NCBI GenBank assembly: GCA_003519685.1
Contig: DOWG01000263.1
Span: 1 to 10,550 of the forward strand
Length of the DNA: 10,550 nt
Direction: 5' to 3'
From: Lachnospiraceae bacterium
GTDB lineage: Bacteria; Bacillota; Clostridia; Lachnospirales; Lachnospiraceae
Of the stretch, positions 1-6,451 are shown piece after piece (the stretch's first letter is position 1; each line of letters starts with the position of its first letter). The translations under genes and the position numbers were made by a program. The notes beneath the pieces were generated by a model. It had not been told where the DNA came from, did no database searches, and worked only from the letters and a program-made list of their open reading frames with translations.

Positions 1-21
1 GTTCGAGCCCTACTCGGGGAG
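1..21 (+). tRNA. tRNA-Asn, 3' end only (cut by window edge)
   Basis: The first 21 bases fit the end of a tRNA: a TTCGAGC T-loop, a 3' T-stem half CCTAC, an acceptor 3' strand TCGGGGA and a discriminator G at 21. The anticodon lies outside the window. The acceptor strand and the G73 discriminator match the usual clostridial tRNA-Asn(GTT), and that tRNA often precedes tRNA-Cys in Lachnospiraceae, so Asn is an inference. No CCA is encoded. I see no hairpin terminator before the next promoter. Confidence 0.6.
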
Positions 22-53
22 TTATTATTTTAATCAATATAAACTTCTTATAC

Positions 54-82
54 TTGACGTATAATATATTGGTTGATATAAT
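54..82 (+). promoter_or_regulatory. Sigma-70-type promoter of tRNA-Cys
   Basis: The -35 box TTGACG (54-59) and the -10 box TATAAT (77-82) are separated by exactly 17 bases. Transcription would start near 89, about 20 bases before the tRNA-Cys 5' end. A 6-bp inverted repeat, TTATAC (48-53) and GTATAA (59-64), frames the -35 box. The tRNA can therefore be transcribed independently of the upstream tRNA-Asn. Confidence 0.75.
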
Positions 83-109
83 AAAATAGTGTCAGGAATA
101 ATTCAATAT

Positions 110-180
110 GGCGACATAGCCAAGTGGTAAGGCATGGGTCTGCAACACCCTGAGCTCCAGTTCAAATCTGGATGTCGCCT
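110..180 (+). tRNA. tRNA-Cys (anticodon GCA)
   Basis: This is a complete 71-base cloverleaf. The acceptor strands GGCGACA (110-116) and TGTCGCC (173-179) pair fully. The D-arm is GCC/GGC, the anticodon loop is CTGCAAC with anticodon GCA at 142-144, and the T-arm is TCCAG/CTGGA around TTCAAAT. The discriminator base is T at 180, the identity base typical of tRNA-Cys. The outermost anticodon-stem pair is a T-T mismatch. CCA is not encoded, so CCA addition must be post-transcriptional. Confidence 0.96.
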
Positions 181-190
181 CTATTAGAAG

Positions 191-230
191 AGTCTCGGAA
201 CCTTTAGAAATAGGGAGTTCGAGACTTTTT
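191..230 (+). terminator. Rho-independent terminator after tRNA-Cys
   Basis: The left arm 191-201 (AGTCTCGGAAC) pairs with the right arm 217-226 (GTTCGAGACT), leaving one bulged G at 198. Five T residues follow at 226-230. The hairpin begins 11 bases after the tRNA end and closes the tRNA transcription unit. Confidence 0.85.
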
Positions 231-272
231 GCATTGAATAAGTATATATGGAAGAAACAAATCGCTCCATTT

Positions 273-428
273 CTAATCCTCTCCAAAGAACTTGGCATCA
301 TAACCATCTAAATATTCTTGCGTATTTCTGGCTAAAAGCTCCCTCCGGTCTATATTCATATAGAGATATGCTATCGCTGTTAAAACAATCGGTATTATGG
401 GGAAGGATTTGCAGAACGATCCGATATA
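273..428 (-). pseudogene. Possible 3' remnant of a minus-strand membrane protein gene
   Basis: On the minus strand a frame stays open for 51 codons, from just after a TAA at 431-429 to a TAG at 275-273. It reads like protein: a hydrophobic stretch PIIPIVLTAIAYLYM, then a polar tail containing RRELLARNTQEYLDGYDAKF. This is the pattern of a membrane helix followed by a cytoplasmic tail. The only ATG (359-357) falls after the hydrophobic part and would give 28 residues. No ribosome binding site precedes that ATG. I interpret it as the tail of a gene whose 5' part has been lost. A chance open frame, or a very small gene with an unusual start, cannot be excluded. I do not recognise the family. Confidence 0.3.
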
Positions 429-768
429 TTATGCACAAACCTATGATTATGATAAAAATTCAATTTATACAGGTAAATCCTTCTTAGCGAAAATAACGGA
501 TAAAGAAATCAGTAAAATAGAGAATCTAAATAGCGGGCATTATGGACCTTCCGATTTAGTTGTTCGAGATGATATCATATATATATTCAGCTGTGCTACT
601 AATCAAATAGAAACTTTCAATCTGGACGGTGAATATTTAGAAACTTTATATAAAGGGGATGTTTATGATCCTGAATTGGATTTTTACTATATAATGATGA
701 GCGAAGATAAAGAAATCTATGCATCCAATCAAAGGGATAATGAGATCTATATTTTTACAAAACAATAA
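397..768 (+). CDS. Hypothetical protein, probable truncated beta-propeller fragment
   Basis: The frame encodes 123 residues from ATG 397 and is already open from 364, after a TAG at 361-363. The segment SDLVVRDDIIYIFSCATNQI, followed by FNLDGEYLETLY and then EIYASNQRDNEIYIFTKQ, has the strand-turn pattern of NHL or 6-bladed beta-propeller repeats: 'P-x-D-L-x-V-x-D-x-I-Y' and 'F-x-L-D-G-x-Y-L'. Only about two blades are present, ending at the natural C-terminus, whereas a full propeller needs six or so. There is no ribosome binding site before the ATG and no promoter in the preceding 150 bases, which instead contain an apparent minus-strand gene remnant. The likeliest reading is a 5'-truncated, untranslated remnant in an AT-rich patch. 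A small expressed protein is possible. The exact family is not recognised. Confidence 0.5.
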   Translation: MGKDLQNDPIYYAQTYDYDKNSIYTGKSFLAKITDKEISKIENLNSGHYGPSDLVVRDDIIYIFSCATNQIETFNLDGEYLETLYKGDVYDPELDFYYIMMSEDKEIYASNQRDNEIYIFTKQ

Positions 769-777
769 TAATAACAG

Positions 778-830
778 AAGGATGTATGGTATTCTAACTA
801 CAATCAGTTCGAGTACAGTACATCCTTTTA
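778..830 (+). terminator. Hairpin between convergent genes, possible terminator
   Basis: AAGGATGTA (778-786) pairs perfectly with TACATCCTT (819-827) across a 32-base loop, and the right arm runs into TTTTA. It sits just after the stop of the propeller fragment and just before the end of the opposing TetR gene. The long loop and short T run make it a modest terminator for the plus strand. The T run on the minus side is weaker still. Confidence 0.45.
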
Positions 831-851
831 TATTGCAAACAGATAATCTGC

Positions 852-1403
852 CTAAGCGGTGATTCCTTTATCAATGGCATGCAATATGATCTCCGCCATT
901 CGGGACGTTGTTTCCGGCATACCGTCCTGCAGCCACTTTTGCAGCATACTGACACAGCCGGCCAGTCCGAAGGCATAAAAATATTCCTTTGTCCTTAAGT
1001 CAAGTCCGCTATACAGCTGATAGGTCATAAATTCTTTCATAATCTTCTTCTGAATATCAAGATCGCAATTATCACTGAGCAGAGCAGTAAAAAGGTCGGC
1101 ATCATCCTTGACATAATCCAGAATCCGGGTTAATGACGAGTGGGATATGGATCTTACTTCATTGGGATATTCTATGTCCATATATTTCTTAATATTCTCG
1201 ATTACCTTATTGCAGGTATATTCTAATAGATCATATTGATTCTGAAAATGGGAATAAAAGGTGCTTCGGTTGATATCCGCTATTTCGCAAATGCGTTTGA
1301 CGGATATTTTTGAGATATGTTCTTTTAGCATACACTTAATGAGAGCGTTCTGTAAAATCTGGATGGTTAATTTGACCCGTTGGTCCGTTTTCTTGCTTTT
1401 CAT
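852..1403 (-). CDS. TetR/AcrR family transcriptional regulator
   Basis: The protein has 183 residues, usual for a TetR repressor. The N-terminal helix-turn-helix spans about residues 33-53 (ISVKRICEIADINRSTFYSHF), with the family hallmark 'STFYxHF' in the recognition helix. The remainder is all-helical and resembles the TetR C-terminal region often found in Firmicutes (FxxYQLYSG and FxxxGLxGCVSMLQKWLQDG). TetR proteins bind DNA as dimers and release it when a small, often hydrophobic ligand enters the C-terminal pocket. The gene is divergent from the MMPL exporter operon with about 220 bases between them, the classic layout of a local repressor. A GAGG ribosome binding site seven bases before ATG 1403 supports the start. 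The ligand is unknown. The staphylococcal FarR/FarE pair (TetR plus MMPL-type fatty-acid exporter) is a useful comparison, but I do not claim orthology. Confidence 0.9.
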   Translation of the reverse strand: MKSKKTDQRVKLTIQILQNALIKCMLKEHISKISVKRICEIADINRSTFYSHFQNQYDLLEYTCNKVIENIKKYMDIEYPNEVRSISHSSLTRILDYVKDDADLFTALLSDNCDLDIQKKIMKEFMTYQLYSGLDLRTKEYFYAFGLAGCVSMLQKWLQDGMPETTSRMAEIILHAIDKGITA

Positions 1404-1446
1404 GATATAACCTCATTTCTGCGCTGTCTTTTGCGCTTTTCTTCCA

Positions 1447-1475
1447 AATATAAAATTTCTCTAAAATTCCATCAC
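1447..1475 (-). promoter_or_regulatory. Candidate promoter of the TetR gene
   Basis: Read on the minus strand, TATATT (forward 1447-1452) is preceded at 17 bases by GTGATG (forward 1470-1475), a poor -35 box. It lies about 45 bases upstream of the TetR start. The TGTTGG repeats begin 13 bases further upstream, so a bound repressor could also affect this promoter. The assignment is weak. Confidence 0.35.
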
Positions 1476-1488
1476 TTATTAAGGGGAG

Positions 1489-1534
1489 TGTTGGATATCT
1501 GACTTTTTATCCAACAGTGTTGGTTGTAAAACCA
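1489..1534 (+). promoter_or_regulatory. Candidate TetR operator cluster (TGTTGG inverted repeats)
   Basis: The hexamer TGTTGG occurs at 1489-1494 and 1518-1523, and its complement CCAACA at 1511-1516. This creates two overlapping palindromes: TGTTGGATA/TATCCAACA (1489-1497 and 1508-1516, 10-base spacer) and the perfect 13-mer CCAACAGTGTTGG (1511-1523). A third, shorter repeat TGGTT/AACCA (1521-1525 and 1530-1534) straddles the -35 box of the exporter promoter. The position between divergent genes and against the promoter is what an autoregulated TetR repressor would use. The binding role is inferred. Confidence 0.6.
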
Positions 1535-1552
1535 CAGTGCGTTTATTATAAT
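1524..1552 (+). promoter_or_regulatory. Promoter of the MMPL exporter operon
   Basis: TTGTAA (1524-1529) and a perfect TATAAT (1547-1552) are 17 bases apart. The start point would be near 1559, giving a leader of about 60 bases. The -35 box touches the 13-bp palindrome ending at 1523, so occupancy of that site would block RNA polymerase. Confidence 0.75.
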
Positions 1553-1622
1553 TCAAATAAGAGAAATTTTCAATCATTATTATAAAAATGCACAAAAAAA
1601 CTTTACAGAAATGAGGGAGACG

Positions 1623-3701
1623 ATGGACAAAATTGCGAATTTCACTATTAAACACAAGAAGATAATTCTTATCATTTTTATTTTGACCGCTGCTGTTAGC
1701 GCCGTTCTTCAGTCGTTTGTCAAGAAAAATTATGATATGGTGGATTATCTTCCGCAGGAATCACAATCAACCAAAGCACTCAAAATCATGAAGGAAGAAT
1801 TTACAGAATCGATGCCGAATGCGAGTGTTATGATTAAAAATGTATCCATTATGGAGGCGATGGATTATAAGCGGCAGCTGGCAGCAATTGACGGAGTAAC
1901 CCAGGTCACTTGGCTGGATGACATGATTGATATTAAGCAGCCGCTGGAAATGAGCGATCCGGATACGGTGGAAAAGTTTTATAAAAATGGGAATGCGTTA
2001 TTTTCTATTACTATTCGAAAAGGAGCGGAGAAAAAGACATGTGCAGCCATTCGGGAATTTATCGGAGAGGGTAATTTCCTTGCGGGAGAAGCTCCGGATT
2101 TGGCAACTATGCAGGAGAATACAGTTTCGGAGGTAACGGGTGCACTGATGATTCTGATTCCCGCCGTAATATTGATCCTTATATTGTCGACGACTTCCTG
2201 GATCGAACCCCTGTTGTTTCTTGTGACCATCGGTATAGCAATACTGATCAACATGGGTACGAATATCTTCTTCGGCGAAATATCCTTTATGACGAATTCG
2301 ATCAGCCCGATCCTGCAGCTGGCGGTTTCTCTGGATTATGCTATTTTTCTACTGCACAGCTTTACGGATAACCGGGAGAAGTATTCGGACGTTGAGGAAG
2401 CAATGTATCATGCGATCCGGTCCTCTATTGTAACCGTGGCGGCGAGTGCGCTGACCACCTTGTTCGGCTTTATTGCCCTGACATTTATGAAGTTTGGTAT
2501 AGGAGCCGATCTGGGTCTTAATCTGGCAAAGGGAATCATACTTAGTTTCATTTCCACGATGATTTTCATGCCGGCGCTGACACTTTCTGTCTATAAGTTC
2601 ATTGATAAGACGCAGCACCGCCCGTTTATGCCCAACTTTGCAAATGCATACAGAGTCTTATTAAAACTTGCTGTTCCGGTTGTCCTCCTGGTTATTTTGC
2701 TGATTGTACCCGGCTTTTTGGGACAGAGGAAAACGGGTTTCCTGTACGGCAATGCAGCTACTGCTGAGAACAACAAAAGCGGGCAGGACCGGCTTGCGAT
2801 TGAGAATGAATTTGGCAAATCTGCCATAATGGTTTTATTGGTTCCCCGCGGGGACATTGCCAAGGAAGAAAAATTGACCCGGGACATCGGTGAGATACCT
2901 CATGTGACAGGTGTTATGTCCTATGCTAATACCGTAGGTACTGCCATACCGGTTCAATTCCTTACCGAGGATATTGCGGAACAGTTCTATTCGGAGCATT
3001 ATGCGCGGATTATTGTATATACTGATACGGCAGAGGAAGGAGATGCGGCGTTTGCTACGGTGGAAAGGATACAGAATACGGCGAAATCTTATTATGGGGA
3101 TGCGGCTTATTCCCTGGGGCAGAGTACAAACCTGTACGACATGAAAAATGTTGTCGCGAAGGATAATACCCTGGTTAATTTAATTGCCATTATATCAATA
3201 TTTTTAGTTCTTCTGTTTTCTTTCAGGTCATTCACACTGCCGCTTATTTTACTGATTACGATTGAGGCCGGGATATGGTTTAATTTATCAATTCCGTATT
3301 TTATGGGGACGGTGATCAATTTTATAGGATATCTGGTGTTAAGTACCGTGCAGCTGGGGGCAACGGTGGATTATGCGATTCTGCTTACCGACCATTACCT
3401 GGTTAACCGGAGAGAGCTGCCCAAGAAAGCAGCAATTCATAAATCCTTAGGTGAAACCTTTAAATCGATTCTGGTATCCGCCTCGATCCTGTCCATTGCC
3501 GGCTTTACATTATATAAAACCTCTTCAAATTCAGCTTCAGCGGATATCGGGCGATTGCTTGGAAGAGGCACCATTTTTTCATTCATTATGGTTCTCTGCT
3601 TTTTACCGGCCATGTTGCTTATCTTTGACCGGGGGGATTGCCGGAACAACTTTAAAACCAAAACAGCAAAAGGAAAGAATGAAGGGAGAAGAATAAATTG
3701 A
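1623..3701 (+). CDS. MMPL/RND-superfamily transporter
   Basis: The 692-residue protein has the duplicated RND layout: a helix near residues 14-31, a large extracytoplasmic loop, a helix bundle (about 172-321), a helix near 346-366, a second loop, and a final bundle (about 517-668). Each half carries an Asp-Tyr pair in a helix, SLDYAIFL (Asp238-Tyr239) and TVDYAILL (Asp583-Tyr584). These match the proton-relay pairs of mycobacterial MmpL proteins, so it is probably a proton-driven exporter of lipids or other hydrophobic compounds. I chose ATG 1623 because GAGGG sits five bases upstream. An in-frame ATG at 1611 has no such site and would place the ribosome binding site inside the coding region. 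The gene ends in TGA overlapping the TTG start of the next gene, so the two are coupled. It is regulated, by inference, by the divergent TetR protein. The substrate cannot be read from sequence. Confidence 0.93.
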   Translation: MDKIANFTIKHKKIILIIFILTAAVSAVLQSFVKKNYDMVDYLPQESQSTKALKIMKEEFTESMPNASVMIKNVSIMEAMDYKRQLAAIDGVTQVTWLDDMIDIKQPLEMSDPDTVEKFYKNGNALFSITIRKGAEKKTCAAIREFIGEGNFLAGEAPDLATMQENTVSEVTGALMILIPAVILILILSTTSWIEPLLFLVTIGIAILINMGTNIFFGEISFMTNSISPILQLAVSLDYAIFLLHSFTDNREKYSDVEEAMYHAIRSSIVTVAASALTTLFGFIALTFMKFGIGADLGLNLAKGIILSFISTMIFMPALTLSVYKFIDKTQHRPFMPNFANAYRVLLKLAVPVVLLVILLIVPGFLGQRKTGFLYGNAATAENNKSGQDRLAIENEFGKSAIMVLLVPRGDIAKEEKLTRDIGEIPHVTGVMSYANTVGTAIPVQFLTEDIAEQFYSEHYARIIVYTDTAEEGDAAFATVERIQNTAKSYYGDAAYSLGQSTNLYDMKNVVAKDNTLVNLIAIISIFLVLLFSFRSFTLPLILLITIEAGIWFNLSIPYFMGTVINFIGYLVLSTVQLGATVDYAILLTDHYLVNRRELPKKAAIHKSLGETFKSILVSASILSIAGFTLYKTSSNSASADIGRLLGRGTIFSFIMVLCFLPAMLLIFDRGDCRNNFKTKTAKGKNEGRRIN

Positions 3702-5548
3702 AAAAATATAAAATTATTTCGATCGGTATGGCTGCTATTCTATTATTTACAGCCGCTTTACCGGGAACCGTAAATGCAACAGAAGAAAATGCCGGAGCCA
3801 AGCAGGCTGCGACCGCGGATCAAAGTATGGCAGAGGTTAATAATAAAAATGAAATCGTTTATGCAAAGCTTGCGGCTGACGGAAATATAGATGGGGTATA
3901 TGTCGTTAACCATTTTGAAGTGGAGCAGGGGGGCAGCATAACGGATTACGGTGACTATCAGTCGGTTCAGAACCTGTCCGAGAGTGAGCCGATCGAACAA
4001 AACGAAGATGCGGTTTCCTTTCGGGCGCAAGAGGGCGATTTCTACTATCAGGGCAATCTTAAGGCGCGTGACTTACCGTGGATCGTTGAAATAGGCTATG
4101 AGCTGGATGGTTCTGATGTCTCACCACAGGATCTCGCAGGTAAATCGGGTGAGATGGAAATTCATATCAGGACCAAACAGAATACAGCAGTAAATTCGGC
4201 TTTCTATGATCATTATATGATGCAGATAACACTGACTATGGCGACGGATAAGAGCAGTAATATCAGTGCTCCGGGTGCCACCGTTGCTTATGCGGGCAAT
4301 AACACGATTCTTTCCTATACGGTTATGCCAAAGAAGAATGCAGACTTCCGGGTGAAAGCCGATATTAATGACTTTACCATGAGCGGCATCGAGCTATCGG
4401 GCATACCATTTTCCATGAGTGTAGAGCTTCCGGATCTGGATGGGATGCTGGGAGATTTTAATAAGCTTCCCGAAGCAATCGCAGATCTGAATGATGGGGT
4501 AGAGAAGCTGTCGGAAGGTACGAAGGGACTGAAAAAAGGCGCGGACGAATTAAAAAATGGGTCCGGCGGTTTCAGAGAGGGATTATCCAAGCTGCAGAAA
4601 AATTCCTCGCAGATTACAGGTGCATCCTCCCAGATAAAGGAAGCGCTTACCACCATATCTGCAGCGTTAAAGAATAGCTCCGGCGGAGCGGACATGGGTG
4701 ATCTGGCACAGCTTCCGCCAGCACTTAAAGAGTTATCGCAGGGTCTTAAAGGAATATCCGGCGGCCTAAATGAACTGAAAAACGGCTATGCCCTGGCGTA
4801 TACAGGCTTAGATAAAGCGATGCATAATATTCCCGAAGATGCAATTACGCAGGATAGGATCGCTACACAATTTCCGGATGCAAATGATGGTCAGCGCCAG
4901 CTATTAAACCAGCTTTACACTTCCTATATGGCAGGTCAGGCCGTGAAGGGAGTCTATAATCAAGTCAAACAGGCATTTGCTTCTGTTGCGCCAACCATAG
5001 AAAATGTGAATGCGAATCTGGATAAAATCTCGGGATCACTGGATGAGATTTCTAATAAAATGAATAGCTCCATGTCCGGTACGGATGTCACGGCGCAGCT
5101 GGAGCAGTTATCGAAGGGGCTTACGGAGTTGTCCGGTCAATATTCTCAATTTGATCAAGGGCTCCGGCAATATATGAACGGTGTCGGAAAGCTATCCGAC
5201 GGATACAAGCAGTTTGATTCCGGGCTTTCCGAATTTGCAGATGGTGTCGGCAATCTGAATAATGGAGTTTCCGACCTGCATGACGGTACGGCCAGACTGC
5301 ATGAGGAAACTTCAAAATTGCCTGAGAAAGTACAGGAAGAGGTTGACAAATTAATGGAGGATTACGGGGTTTCGGATTTTGAGGCGATCTCCTTTGTTTC
5401 ACCTAAAAATACAAACACCGGATTGGTACAGTTTGTTCTGAAATGCGAAGGAATTAAACGGACCGAAGTGGAAACAGCAGAGCCGGACGAAGTAAGCCAA
5501 AACGAAACGGTCTGGGACAGATTTGTGGCGCTATTTAAGAAGGATTAA
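3698..5548 (+). CDS. Secreted Leu/Gly heptad-repeat protein, partner of the MMPL transporter
   Basis: The 616-residue protein starts at TTG 3698, which overlaps the exporter stop by four bases. AGGGAG at 3683-3688, nine bases upstream, supports this start. Residues 1-27 form a Sec signal peptide (KKYK, hydrophobic core, then VNA before Thr28). Residues about 50-245 form a beta-rich domain containing FYYQGN, LPWIV and the repeated pattern ATVAYAGNNTILSYTVMP. Two helical regions follow, about 254-306 and 466-540, with LxxG-type heptads such as LNDGVEKLSEGTKGLKKGADELKNG (written here with its key Leu and Gly spacing), as in YhgE/Pip-type proteins. Unlike YhgE/Pip, no membrane segments follow at the C-terminus. 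It is probably exported and acts outside the membrane as an elongated scaffold or adaptor for the exporter. The function is inferred from coupling and shape only. Confidence 0.85.
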   Translation: MKKYKIISIGMAAILLFTAALPGTVNATEENAGAKQAATADQSMAEVNNKNEIVYAKLAADGNIDGVYVVNHFEVEQGGSITDYGDYQSVQNLSESEPIEQNEDAVSFRAQEGDFYYQGNLKARDLPWIVEIGYELDGSDVSPQDLAGKSGEMEIHIRTKQNTAVNSAFYDHYMMQITLTMATDKSSNISAPGATVAYAGNNTILSYTVMPKKNADFRVKADINDFTMSGIELSGIPFSMSVELPDLDGMLGDFNKLPEAIADLNDGVEKLSEGTKGLKKGADELKNGSGGFREGLSKLQKNSSQITGASSQIKEALTTISAALKNSSGGADMGDLAQLPPALKELSQGLKGISGGLNELKNGYALAYTGLDKAMHNIPEDAITQDRIATQFPDANDGQRQLLNQLYTSYMAGQAVKGVYNQVKQAFASVAPTIENVNANLDKISGSLDEISNKMNSSMSGTDVTAQLEQLSKGLTELSGQYSQFDQGLRQYMNGVGKLSDGYKQFDSGLSEFADGVGNLNNGVSDLHDGTARLHEETSKLPEKVQEEVDKLMEDYGVSDFEAISFVSPKNTNTGLVQFVLKCEGIKRTEVETAEPDEVSQNETVWDRFVALFKKD

Positions 5549-5586
5549 ATTTAACTGCTGTTTAGTGATAAAAATAGTGAAAATTT

Positions 5587-5624
5587 AAGTCCGCCCTAAG
5601 CATAAAACTTAGAGCGGACTTATT
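5587..5624 (+). terminator. Terminator of the exporter operon
   Basis: The 14-base arms 5587-5600 (AAGTCCGCCCTAAG) and 5608-5621 (CTTAGAGCGGACTT) pair with one mismatch around a 7-base loop. The T run is short on the plus strand (TTATT). On the minus strand the hairpin is followed by TTAAATTTT. The stem begins 38 bases after the stop of the secreted protein. Confidence 0.75.
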
Positions 5625-5653
5625 GCAAATATTAGGACTATTATAAAACATTA

Positions 5654-5682
5654 TTGACATACGTGTTAATACGTGTTATAAT
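5654..5682 (+). promoter_or_regulatory. Consensus promoter of hicAB with operator-like repeat
   Basis: TTGACA (5654-5659) and TATAAT (5677-5682) are perfect consensus boxes with a 17-base spacer. The spacer carries a 9-bp direct repeat TACGTGTTA at 5660-5668 and 5670-5678, a 10-base period, which also makes a near-palindrome ACGTGTTAATACGT (5661-5674). Such a strong promoter with repeats between its boxes fits autorepression by the HicB antitoxin, which is an inference. Confidence 0.8.
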
Positions 5683-5714
5683 GCATATATGATAAGGAAA
5701 GGAGCTTACCAAAG

Positions 5715-5909
5715 ATGCCAATGACACCTAAAGAAATGATAAAATATTTAATGCAAAATGGATTTTATGAAGATAGGCAAGATGGTTCTCATAAATTTTT
5801 CATAAATCCCGAAACTAAGAGGTGTACCACAGTTCCTTATCATAGCAAAGACCTAGGTAAAGGTTTAGAACACAAAATCCTAAAGGATGCAGGACTTAAA
5901 GAGCCCTGA
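5715..5909 (+). CDS. hicA: HicA-type toxin (mRNA interferase)
   Basis: The 64-residue protein has the HicA length and the single double-stranded-RNA-binding-like fold of the family. Residues GSHKFF (24-29) contain the conserved catalytic histidine, His26. The ending PYHSKDLGKGLEHKILKDAG matches the family's 'H-x-K-x-L-x-G-x-I-L-K-x-A-G' region. HicA proteins cleave mRNA independently of a ribosome and inhibit growth until neutralised by HicB. AAAGGAG (5698-5704) lies ten bases before ATG 5715. An ATG at 5721 would be 16 bases away, so 5715 is preferred. The toxin gene comes first, 33 bases before the antitoxin start, as in most hicAB operons. All key residues are present, so the toxin appears intact. 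Confidence 0.92.
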   Translation: MPMTPKEMIKYLMQNGFYEDRQDGSHKFFINPETKRCTTVPYHSKDLGKGLEHKILKDAGLKEP

Positions 5910-5942
5910 TATATCATGAGACTTAAGGAGGGTCGTTCTGTG

Positions 5943-6335
5943 ATGAAATTATTTTATCCAGCAGTTTTTGAGAAAGAGGAAGACGGAAGATATTTTGTTT
6001 ATTTCCCTGATATAGAGGGATGCAACACCCAAGGAGACACTATTGATCAGGCTTATGAAATGGCTTTTGATGCCTTGGGACTAGTGTTATCGCATTATAA
6101 AGATAATAACATAGAAATACCGACACCATCTGAACCGAAAAGCATTGAACTATCAGATAATCAGGTGGCGGTTATTGTGCAATTTGATATGTTAGAATAT
6201 CAAAAGAAGTACGAGTCAAAAGCGGTAAAGAAAACACTTACTATACCATCTTGGTTGAATGAATTAGCAATTGAACAGAATATTAATTTTTCTCAAGTGC
6301 TACAAGATGCGTTAATGAATAAAGTGAATATGTAA
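5943..6335 (+). CDS. hicB: HicB-type antitoxin with ribbon-helix-helix domain
   Basis: The 130-residue protein has an N-terminal HicB partial-RNase-H-like domain (residues about 1-65, with FPDIEGCNTQGDTIDQAYEM, the family signature) that binds HicA. A C-terminal ribbon-helix-helix segment (about 96-128, KKTLTIPSWLNELAIEQ then SQVLQDAL) should bind the operon's own promoter. AAGGAGGG at 5925-5932 decides the start: ATG 5943, ten bases downstream, or GTG 5940, seven bases downstream. The frame is open back to an ATG at 5916, but that would put the ribosome binding site inside the gene and has none of its own. It is co-transcribed with hicA and probably autorepresses through the TACGTGTTA repeats. 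Confidence 0.92.
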   Translation: MKLFYPAVFEKEEDGRYFVYFPDIEGCNTQGDTIDQAYEMAFDALGLVLSHYKDNNIEIPTPSEPKSIELSDNQVAVIVQFDMLEYQKKYESKAVKKTLTIPSWLNELAIEQNINFSQVLQDALMNKVNM

Positions 6336-6341
6336 TACAAC

Positions 6342-6374
6342 AATAGTCCTTAGGATAATCTATGGGCTATTTTA
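6342..6374 (+). terminator. Terminator of hicAB
   Basis: AATAGTCC (6342-6349) pairs with GGGCTATT (6364-6371), including one G-T pair, across a 14-base loop. TTTT follows at 6370-6373. It starts six bases after the hicB stop codon. Confidence 0.65.
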
Positions 6375-6451
6375 TTATGCAGGGGATGGGATAGAAAGTG
6401 CCAATATATAAGTGCTGTAATAGGGATTGGCAACTAGGAGAACCCTTGTTT

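Noticed and set aside
92..307. 71-codon minus-strand frame
   Set aside because: It runs antisense through tRNA-Cys and its terminator, and the protein has no family-like pattern.
248..487. 79-codon plus-strand frame
   Set aside because: No ribosome binding site. The opposite strand of 273-428 reads far more like protein, and the 3' part overlaps the propeller fragment in another frame.
1611..1622. Earlier ATG for the MMPL gene
   Set aside because: No ribosome binding site precedes it, and GAGGG inside this extension is ideally placed for ATG 1623.
4315..4695. 126-codon minus-strand frame inside the secreted-protein gene
   Set aside because: It is a Ser/Pro/Phe-rich antisense shadow of the Leu/Gly/Lys heptad coding region, with no independent signals.
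5916..5942. Earlier ATG for hicB
   Set aside because: The AAGGAGGG ribosome binding site lies within this stretch and serves ATG 5943 (or GTG 5940). The HicB fold starts at KLFYPAVF.
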